A stretch of 8,521 nt of DNA from Saprospiraceae bacterium (GTDB lineage Bacteria > Bacteroidota > Bacteroidia > Chitinophagales > Saprospiraceae), in contig JADZBJ010000224.1 of assembly GCA_020852155.1 (NCBI GenBank), forward strand, positions 1-8,521. The letters are read 5' to 3'. Positions 1-5,043 of the stretch are shown piece by piece. The notes below the pieces were generated by a model that saw nothing but the letters and a program-made list of their open reading frames with translations, made no database searches and was not told the origin of the DNA. Both the position numbers and the translations under genes were made by a program. The stretch's first letter is position 1. The number at the start of each line of letters is the position of its first letter.

Positions 1-2
1 CC

Positions 3-365
3 AATGGCGTGCTGATGAGTGACGGGAAAGGGAAGTTTACTTTTACGCCCTTGCCTTCAGAGGCGCAGTTTGCCCCCTTGTACGGTTTTGCTGTGGGCGA
101 CTTCGATGGCGACGGTTTTCAGGATGCTGTGGCGGGCGGTAACTTCAAAGGGGCCAAACCTGAGTTTGGTTTTCAGGATGCCGATTACGGGTTATTCCTG
201 AAAGGCGATGGCAAAGGCGGTTTTCAGGCCCTGCGCAGTCGCCAGTCGGGGCTTTTCATAGAAGGTGAAGTGCGCGACGTTCAAATGCTGAAAGTGGCCG
301 GCCGGCCGGTTGTAGCGGTGGCGAGGAATAATGCGGCGTTGGAGTTTTGGAAGGTTCGCAATTGA
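3..365 (+). CDS. FG-GAP/VCBS repeat protein, C-terminal fragment (5' end outside window)
   Basis: The frame is open from the window edge to the TGA at 363-365, so only the last 120 residues of a longer protein are present. An internal ATG at 15 is unlikely to be the true start, because the frame stays open to the left and the protein begins inside a repeat. The visible part has a calcium-binding FG-GAP/VCBS blade (GFAVGDFDGDGFQDAVAGGN), with the D-x-D-G-D loop typical of these beta-propellers, followed by a second weaker blade and the ending AVARNNAALEFWKVRN. That ending resembles the C-termini of large Bacteroidota VCBS/ASPIC-UnbV (CRTAC1-like) surface proteins, and no T9SS sorting tail follows. 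The family is usually exported and is thought to bind ligands or glycans, but the substrate here is unknown. The fragment is GC-rich, unlike the next 2.8 kb. The next promoter begins only a few bases past the stop and no terminator is visible between them. Confidence 0.85.
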   Translation, partial: NGVLMSDGKGKFTFTPLPSEAQFAPLYGFAVGDFDGDGFQDAVAGGNFKGAKPEFGFQDADYGLFLKGDGKGGFQALRSRQSGLFIEGEVRDVQMLKVAGRPVVAVARNNAALEFWKVRN

Positions 366-368
366 TTT

Positions 369-400
369 TTTGTAAAATGAACTTTTTTAGGTTACTTTTG
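369..400 (+). promoter_or_regulatory. Bacteroidota-type promoter for the toxin-antitoxin pair
   Basis: TTTG at 369-372 and TACTTTTG at 393-400 match the Bacteroidota sigma-ABfr consensus (TTTG at -33, TAnnTTTG at -7) without mismatch, with a 20-bp spacer. Transcription would start near 405-408, giving a leader of about 35 bases before the ATG at 441. The start site is inferred from the consensus. Toxin-antitoxin promoters are often autoregulated, but I see no clear operator palindrome here. Confidence 0.7.
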
Positions 401-440
401 CATATTCGCTGCATACATTTCGCTAACAAGCATTTCATAC

Positions 441-677
441 ATGGTTTATCAATTAGAAATTCTGAATCCGGAAGCACAGGCCCTGCTGGAAAGCTTAGTG
501 CGTCTGCGCTTGATTCGGCTTCATCAGCTGGATCCTTCAAATGATGAATTTTGGAAATTGTTGGACAGGCTTCGCAGTCAACATGCGGAAAATGATTTGT
601 CGGATCTTGATATATTAAAGGAGGTTGAATCGGTTAGACAATCCAGACATGAAAGAGCCGCTCAAAGTCATCATTGA
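441..677 (+). CDS. putative antitoxin of a PIN-domain toxin-antitoxin module
   Basis: This is a small acidic protein of 78 residues. The N-terminus (YQLEILNPEAQALLESLVRL) and the C-terminal stretch LDILKEVESVRQSRHE resemble short Bacteroidota proteins that sit directly before PIN-family toxins; I recall this pattern and cannot verify it by search. No helix-turn-helix or ribbon-helix-helix domain is obvious. The predicted pattern is helical throughout, with a charged C-terminal helix that could wrap the toxin, as antitoxin tails do. Its last 29 bases overlap the toxin gene in another frame, so the two are almost certainly co-transcribed and translationally coupled. The ATG at 441 lacks a Shine-Dalgarno site, which is normal for this phylum, and lies about 40 bases after a strong promoter. 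The antitoxin role is inferred mainly from position, order and size. Confidence 0.7.
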   Translation: MVYQLEILNPEAQALLESLVRLRLIRLHQLDPSNDEFWKLLDRLRSQHAENDLSDLDILKEVESVRQSRHERAAQSHH

Positions 678-1071
678 TACCAATCTTTGGATAAATTATC
701 TGATCACCCGAAGAATGGTTGATCTGGATAAAATTTTGCTTGATGGCAGTATTCGTTTGATTTTTAGTGCTGAACTCATCTCTGAATTTGTAGAGGTTGC
801 GCACCGCCCCAGATTAAAGCGTTATTTTTCAGAGACTGATATTGAAATTTTATTGATGCGTTTTGAGTCTTACGGTATTTTCTCTCCTGTTATTTCTGAA
901 ATAAGTATTTGCCGCGATCCTAAAGATAACTTTTTGCTTGCATTGGCGCATGATTCAGCAGCGGATTTCCTCTTGACTAAAGACGAAGATTTATTGATAC
1001 TTGATCCTTTCGGTAAAACTCGAATAGTTGATTATTTTACCTTTATGAGTTTGGTCAATGCCTCAGTTTAA
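649..1071 (+). CDS. PIN-domain toxin (putative ribonuclease, VapC-like, COG1569/TIGR00305 type)
   Basis: The product is 140 residues from ATG 649, the usual length for single-domain PIN toxins. It starts with the canonical first strand and acid (KVIIDTNLWINYL, Asp10). The likely metal-binding acids follow: Glu46 in ELISEF, Asp93 in CRDPKDNFLLALA, and Asp112 or Asp114 in LLTKDEDLL. PIN toxins are Mg2+/Mn2+-dependent ribonucleases that cleave tRNA or rRNA and are blocked by a cognate antitoxin. The RDPKDN and TKDxDLL blocks fit the 'putative toxin-antitoxin component, PIN family' group better than classical VapC. A longer form from TTG 625 is possible; an AAAGGAGG stretch at 617-624 touches that TTG but is too close for normal ribosome placement, and is 24 bases before ATG 649. 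I chose ATG 649 because PIN proteins start just before the first strand. The RNA target cannot be read from sequence. The gene is AT-rich compared with the window ends. Confidence 0.87.
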   Translation: MKEPLKVIIDTNLWINYLITRRMVDLDKILLDGSIRLIFSAELISEFVEVAHRPRLKRYFSETDIEILLMRFESYGIFSPVISEISICRDPKDNFLLALAHDSAADFLLTKDEDLLILDPFGKTRIVDYFTFMSLVNASV

Positions 1072-1118
1072 ATGCTGATCGATAGTGACTTAGAAACCTG
1101 ACTTATTCAAAAATCTGG

Positions 1119-1151
1119 TTTGCAAAGCATGAGGTATTAGTGGCAATTTTG
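1119..1151 (+). promoter_or_regulatory. candidate promoter for the T9SS-sorted protein
   Basis: TTTG at 1119-1122 and CAATTTTG at 1144-1151 match the TTTG / TAnnTTTG consensus with one mismatch (C for the first T) and a 21-bp gap. The predicted transcript start near 1156-1159 would leave a leader of about 20-25 bases before ATG 1180. The 108-base gap after the toxin gene contains no terminator that I can see, so read-through is possible. Confidence 0.45.
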
Positions 1152-1179
1152 TATATCTCTTTATTCAAAATTGCTTTTT

Positions 1180-3966
1180 ATGAAACACTTCACTTTACGT
1201 GTATGGCTATTTAGCCTTAGCGCAGGCTTGCAGGCGCAGAATACCTGGAATAGAAATTATCCATTATTTACGTTCTACTCACATCTGTTGAGTAATCAGT
1301 ATCTCCACATACAGGATGGACAAAATTTATGGGTAACTTCCAGAAATAACACCTATTTGTTCGACCTGAAAGATGGAGAAATATTAGGTCGTTCTGACTT
1401 TAATACTGAAATATCAAATTTGAGTGTGCGAACCAATCCATCTACCGGATATCTTTTCTTTACCGTAGGTGTATTCAAGGATCAGTTTAGCAAATACATC
1501 TTGCAGACTGTTGTGCCAGGAGCAGGTGTAGTATCCGAGTTTGACCTCATAGCTAATCTTCCTATATTAGGTTATCCATCGGCTGCCACACTGTCATTAA
1601 GTGATACTTCATTTATCGCTTTTACCAGCGGGGCTTGTGCTAAAGCACATTTCCACCCAACGGCTGTTTCATTCACTAAAGTCTGGGAAAAGCAATATTC
1701 GCCTCGTAGGCCGCTGGTTGTTGTTCAAAATACAGCAGGCAAAATTGGGCTATTATCGCTGAATAATCTGGTAAGCACATTCAGCAACGAGGGTGACCTT
1801 ATTTGGGAAAAGACATTTCCTTACCGATTGAGAAATATCAAACCTGTCAATGATGGCTGGGTTATTTGTGGCAATGATTCAACTGGCGTTGGCCGCGCTT
1901 CAAGGCTTGATCCGCAAGGCAATATCATTTGGGATGTCCCCTTGCCGACAAAACGCATCATGGATATGCAAGTTGAAAGCGATGGAAGCATGGCCATGAC
2001 AGGGCTATCCTCTGACAGCCTGATTTTATGGCTTAAATTATCACCGGATGGTGAACTATTGTCTTTAAAAACTTACCAAACCGGGCAGGGACACAATATT
2101 ATCCGTTCGGGACAAGGGTATTTAATTCTGGCTTTTGCCGACTTGGCTGACAATGAATTTATCATGATTCAAACCGACGAAACGGGTAATGCGCCTATAG
2201 TAGCAATGTCTATTGAAGAAAATTTGAGAGAAATTAATAACGGGAAAGTCAAACAAGTATTCAAAACAGATTTTTCTAACACATTTAGCATTAATGCACT
2301 TCCAGTCAATGATACATCTATTGCTTACATAGGTCGAGCCGGTTTTGCAATGGCAGGCTATACAACTAATGGAGAACTCAAGGGGAAATGGGACATAAAT
2401 GGTTGGGGGACAAAATTTGGCTTAAGAAACCATGTACTCAATGATTTCAAACGAGCATGGGCAGTAAAAAAATCCGAAGTCGAAGCCTTGCGAAATGACT
2501 TTGCCGATAATGGAGTATTAGACAACAAAGTGCCGAGGGACATCCTGGAATGGCCTGCCAAAAACAATCCCAACTACCGATACCGATATAATTTTGCACC
2601 AGTACAAACACTGGCCGCCCGATTTATTGCGCCATTTTGGGATGTCAACAATGATGGTAACTACAACGTATTTGACGGCGATTTTCCACGAATCAAAGGT
2701 GACATGATGGGATGGTGGGTTACATCTGATACAACATATCCTTTTAAACAAATTTCAAGCATTTACGGTGAACCCTTAAATCTAGATGCAATTTATTCGG
2801 CTTATATTTTTCAATGCACAGGTAATGATGCCTTAAATAGCACAATTTTTACAGATATTAATTTGATAAACAAGTCATTGGATTCATTTGATGGATCACT
2901 TTATTTTGGGAGTATTAATCGGGAAACTATGAGTTGTTATACAAACACCCGTTTCGGAACACTTCCTGAAGAGCGTAGTTTTTACCTGTACAATAATGTG
3001 TCAGCGACAGATTCTGTCGCTTGTAGTGGTGGGTATCTTGACTATAATAACCTTGTTGCTTCGGTTACAACCTTCAATCAGGATGTCGAAAGTATAAACT
3101 ATTATAATAACATCTTTGGGCCAATTGGCACGCAAAATCCTGAATCTTCAGAAGAGATACTCAACTTGATGAAAGGGCTTTGGCCAGATGGCGCGCCATA
3201 CACTTACGGCGGATATGGCCGGGGCGGCGGTACGCCCGTCAAGTATGTCTTCACGGGTAACCCCGCTCAATCGGATGAATGGAGCATGTGTTCAGAAAAC
3301 ACACCTTTTGAGGATCGTTACATCCTGACCTCCACTGGCGGGTTGAGTTTTTTCCCGCAGGATACCCTGACACTCCGCCTGGCCACAACCCTGCATTTTG
3401 ATGTGCCTACGCCATGCCCGGATTTATCGGCGAAGGTGAGGCCAAATGTTCAACAACTGATTCAGGCCGATCAGCAAGGCTGGGTGAGCGCCTCCGGCAG
3501 CATTGTACCCATCCGGTATATGGAAGGTCAGGGGACAATCACGCTGGATGCCCATCTGCCGGGCGCCACAGCCTGGCAATGGAGTACCGGAGCAACCACC
3601 GCCACGGTATTGGTCAGTCAACCGGGTGATTATATGGTAACGATCAGCAACCAGGCCGGATGCCCAGTTGTAGAACGCATCACCGTGAAAGCCGGGTTTA
3701 GCGGTGTTCAACACATCAATCAGCCTGCGTTTGCGATTACGACGGCTCCTGTGCCCGCTGTCGAAAGTTGTTTGTTGACGTTCAATGCGCCTGTTTCGGG
3801 CGATTTGCGCATTTTCAATGCACAAGGCCAGTTGGTCAAAATGCACCATTTGTCTGACACCAAGCAGTTCAATCTGGATGTGTCAGCCCTGACGTCCGGT
3901 GTGTATTGGTTGACGGTTCAGACGCCTTCCGGCCATGTGCATTCAGGGAAAATCGTCGTGATGTGA
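1180..3966 (+). CDS. secreted beta-propeller-like protein with T9SS type A sorting domain
   Basis: The product is a 928-residue exported protein. ATG 1180 is preferred over the in-frame TTG at 1171 because it gives a clean signal peptide (MKHFTLRVWLFSLSAGLQA, cleavage near residue 19). Residues about 30-400 carry repeating strands of the type GNIIWDVPLP and SPDGELLSLKTY, suggesting a PQQ-like or delta-60 beta-propeller. Residues about 415-720 match a region I recall from many Bacteroidota T9SS proteins, with RAWAVKKSEVEALR, ILEWPAKNNP and a calcium-loop-like motif at 488-501 (DVNNDGNYNVFDGD). Residues about 787-838 form a PKD/Ig-like domain (AWQWSTGATTATVLVSQPGD). From about 853 to the end lies the sorting domain (LRIFNAQGQLVK, LDVSALTSGVYWLTVQT, SGKIVVM), recognised by the T9SS for surface display or release. 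Codons are AT-rich up to about 3180 and GC-rich afterwards. The molecular function is unknown; adhesion or matrix binding is only a guess. Confidence 0.88.
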   Translation: MKHFTLRVWLFSLSAGLQAQNTWNRNYPLFTFYSHLLSNQYLHIQDGQNLWVTSRNNTYLFDLKDGEILGRSDFNTEISNLSVRTNPSTGYLFFTVGVFKDQFSKYILQTVVPGAGVVSEFDLIANLPILGYPSAATLSLSDTSFIAFTSGACAKAHFHPTAVSFTKVWEKQYSPRRPLVVVQNTAGKIGLLSLNNLVSTFSNEGDLIWEKTFPYRLRNIKPVNDGWVICGNDSTGVGRASRLDPQGNIIWDVPLPTKRIMDMQVESDGSMAMTGLSSDSLILWLKLSPDGELLSLKTYQTGQGHNIIRSGQGYLILAFADLADNEFIMIQTDETGNAPIVAMSIEENLREINNGKVKQVFKTDFSNTFSINALPVNDTSIAYIGRAGFAMAGYTTNGELKGKWDINGWGTKFGLRNHVLNDFKRAWAVKKSEVEALRNDFADNGVLDNKVPRDILEWPAKNNPNYRYRYNFAPVQTLAARFIAPFWDVNNDGNYNVFDGDFPRIKGDMMGWWVTSDTTYPFKQISSIYGEPLNLDAIYSAYIFQCTGNDALNSTIFTDINLINKSLDSFDGSLYFGSINRETMSCYTNTRFGTLPEERSFYLYNNVSATDSVACSGGYLDYNNLVASVTTFNQDVESINYYNNIFGPIGTQNPESSEEILNLMKGLWPDGAPYTYGGYGRGGGTPVKYVFTGNPAQSDEWSMCSENTPFEDRYILTSTGGLSFFPQDTLTLRLATTLHFDVPTPCPDLSAKVRPNVQQLIQADQQGWVSASGSIVPIRYMEGQGTITLDAHLPGATAWQWSTGATTATVLVSQPGDYMVTISNQAGCPVVERITVKAGFSGVQHINQPAFAITTAPVPAVESCLLTFNAPVSGDLRIFNAQGQLVKMHHLSDTKQFNLDVSALTSGVYWLTVQTPSGHVHSGKIVVM

Positions 3967-3977
3967 TTGTTGGGTTA

Positions 3978-4024
3978 AAAACGCCATCCTGCTGTAATGA
4001 ACCACTTCAACAGGATGGCGTTTT
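3978..4024 (+). terminator. strong intrinsic terminator after the T9SS protein
   Basis: A perfect 14-bp stem, AAAACGCCATCCTG (3978-3991) with CAGGATGGCGTTTT (4011-4024), encloses a 19-base loop. The stem is GC-rich in its middle, and its 3' arm ends in TTTT with A-tracts on the 5' side. It starts 11 bases after the stop codon at 3964-3966, the right place for rho-independent termination. It should separate this gene from msrA. Confidence 0.85.
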
Positions 4025-4031
4025 ATACCTG

Positions 4032-4089
4032 GATTTAAGTGATTTTGAAGATTTACATGATTGATTTTCCTGATTTACAGGATTTACAG
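4032..4089. repeat. degenerate 9-bp tandem repeat (GATTTACAG type)
   Basis: Units read GATTTAAGT (4032-4040), GATTTTGAA (4041-4049), GATTTACAT (4050-4058), an interrupted GATT plus GATTTTCCT (4059-4071), then two identical GATTTACAG units (4072-4089). Such GATTTACAG/GATTTACAT strings are, from memory, common in intergenic DNA of Saprospiria-like genomes. They contain no reading frame and their function is unknown. Confidence 0.75.
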
Positions 4090-4110
4090 ACGAGAGTCGT
4101 TCAAAACCAC

Positions 4111-4131
4111 TTGGGGTTGACTATAACCCAA
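4111..4131. promoter_or_regulatory. small inverted repeat in the msrA upstream region
   Basis: TTGGGGTT (4111-4118) faces AACCCAA (4125-4131). The arms pair over 7 bp if one G is bulged, with a 6-base loop. It ends 17 bases before the msrA ATG, so it could be a leader hairpin or a regulator site. No clear TTTG / TAnnTTTG promoter lies nearby. This is weak evidence and could be chance. Confidence 0.25.
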
Positions 4132-4148
4132 CTAAAGCAATATCATCC

Positions 4149-4808
4149 ATGCAAAAACAACCCTTATTGTTCGCCCTGGTTGCGGTAGCCATTTTTACCG
4201 CCTGCAACGCTTTTTCCTCGCAACCTGCTCCGGCCCCCGCAGAAGTCAAGCCTGATCCGGTTGTATATGGCACGCTGGATACAGCCACATTCGCTGCCGG
4301 GTGCTTCTGGTGCGTCGAAGCCGTATTTGAAAGCCTCAAAGGCGTAAAAGAAGCGGTGTCAGGCTACTCCGGCGGACACACGCAAAACCCAACCTACGAA
4401 CAAGTTTGTTCGCATACCACCGGCCACACTGAAACCGTGCAGGTTTACTTCGACCCGAAAATGATTTCGTACCAGACTTTGCTGGAAGTATATTTTGCCT
4501 CGCAAGACCCCACTCAGGTGAATGGCCAGGGGCCTGACCACGGCGACTCCTACCGGTCAGTGATTTTTTACCACAACACCGGACAGCGCGATCTGGCCGA
4601 AGCGTATAAAATCAAACTGGATCAGTCCGGTGAGTACAAAGCGCCCATTGCGGTCATTATTCAGCCCCTGGAAAAATTCTGGCCCGCTGAAGACTACCAC
4701 CAAAACTACGAACCCAATCACCCTGAAAACCCGTACGTGCAGCGTGTGTCTATTCCGCGGCTCAATCGTGCCAAAGCGAAGTTCCCGGAGTTGTTGAAGG
4801 ATAAATAG
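4149..4808 (+). CDS. msrA: peptide-methionine (S)-S-oxide reductase, lipoprotein form
   Basis: MsrA reduces the S-epimer of methionine sulfoxide in proteins and so repairs oxidative damage. The 219-residue product has the signature GCFWCVEAVF (residues 51-60, nucleophile Cys52), then SGYSGG, TGHTE (91-95), DPTQVNGQGPDHGDSYRS and DYHQNY, all hallmarks of the family. The catalytic core starts near residue 42. The extra N-terminus is a signal peptide ending in a lipobox-like FTAC (Cys19), then a Pro/Ala-rich linker (about 25-40), so the enzyme is probably an envelope lipoprotein working in the periplasm. Cysteines are at 19, 52, 55 and 87 only; the distal C-terminal resolving cysteines of enterobacterial-type MsrA are missing, so Cys55 or Cys87 may form the recycling disulfide. 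No msrB domain is fused or adjacent. The gene appears monocistronic, lying between a terminator upstream and a repeat-filled spacer downstream. Confidence 0.95.
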   Translation: MQKQPLLFALVAVAIFTACNAFSSQPAPAPAEVKPDPVVYGTLDTATFAAGCFWCVEAVFESLKGVKEAVSGYSGGHTQNPTYEQVCSHTTGHTETVQVYFDPKMISYQTLLEVYFASQDPTQVNGQGPDHGDSYRSVIFYHNTGQRDLAEAYKIKLDQSGEYKAPIAVIIQPLEKFWPAEDYHQNYEPNHPENPYVQRVSIPRLNRAKAKFPELLKDK

Positions 4809-4824
4809 CCAATTCCAACACAGT

Positions 4825-4936
4825 TTGTCACCCTGAACGCAGTGAAGGGTCTGCGACCCGCGAAGTGGAAATGTTCACAACTGTTTAACCAGATTCTTCA
4901 CTGCGTTCAGAATGACAACTTTGTTCAGCATGACAA
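4825..4936. repeat. REP-like inverted repeat element
   Basis: Two 29-base arms (4825-4853 and 4890-4918) are reverse complements with four mismatches. Each arm is also an imperfect hairpin: 4830-4850 pairs ACCCT with AGGGT, and 4893-4913 pairs ATTCT with AGAAT, both around a shared GAACGCAGTGA-type core. The four differences are two compensatory C-G to T-A pair changes. A third partial copy (GTTCAGCATGACAA, 4923-4936) matches the end of the second arm at 13 of 14 bases (4905-4918). The element resembles dispersed 'TCACCCTGA...AAGGGT' and 'TCATTCTGA...AAGAAT' repeats known from many bacterial genomes. It lies 16 bases after the msrA stop codon and could also weaken read-through transcription. 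Confidence 0.8.
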
Positions 4937-4948
4937 AATGGTCGTGAT

Positions 4949-4996
4949 AACCAAATAACCAGTTCAACAAATAACCAGATCAACAAATAACCAGCC
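4949..4996. repeat. three-copy 16-bp tandem repeat
   Basis: The three units are AACCAAATAACCAGTT (4949-4964), CAACAAATAACCAGAT (4965-4980) and CAACAAATAACCAGCC (4981-4996). Units 1 and 2 agree at 13 of 16 bases and units 2 and 3 at 14 of 16. The array ends 47 bases before the acyltransferase start, so a change in copy number could alter spacing of upstream promoter or regulator sites. Confidence 0.8.
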
Positions 4997-5015
4997 CTTT
5001 TCCGATATTTTTAAA

Positions 5016-5023
5016 TTTCTTTG
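5016..5023 (+). promoter_or_regulatory. tentative -7 element for the MBOAT gene
   Basis: TTTCTTTG matches TAnnTTTG at all fixed positions but one and lies 20 bases before ATG 5044. No good TTTG is found at the expected -33 distance, so the call is weak. Confidence 0.3.
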
Positions 5024-5043
5024 CGGCCGGAATTTCCTTGTAA

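Noticed and set aside
256..540. 94-residue minus-strand frame across the toxin-antitoxin promoter
   Set aside because: It overlaps the end of the VCBS gene, the promoter and the antitoxin start. Its composition is unlike a real protein (scattered Cys and Pro, no motif).
625..648. TTG start at 625 for the PIN toxin, with AAAGGAGG directly before it
   Set aside because: The purine stretch touches the TTG with no spacer, and the added residues NRLDNPD lie before the normal PIN start. ATG 649 fits the family better, though the longer form is not excluded.
1103..1170. Direct repeat TTATTCAAAA at 1103-1112 and 1161-1170 around the candidate promoter
   Set aside because: It is short and AT-rich in an AT-rich spacer, does not flank any element with mobile features, and is compatible with chance.
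3424..3849. 141-residue minus-strand frame inside the T9SS protein gene
   Set aside because: It is antisense to the well-supported sorting-domain region, has no recognisable motif, and arises from the GC-rich codon pattern of the opposite strand.
4825..5000. Possible CRISPR array or insertion sequence between msrA and the MBOAT gene
   Set aside because: The repeats have no spacers of regular length and no cas gene is near. The segment has no transposase and the element is far too short for an insertion sequence.
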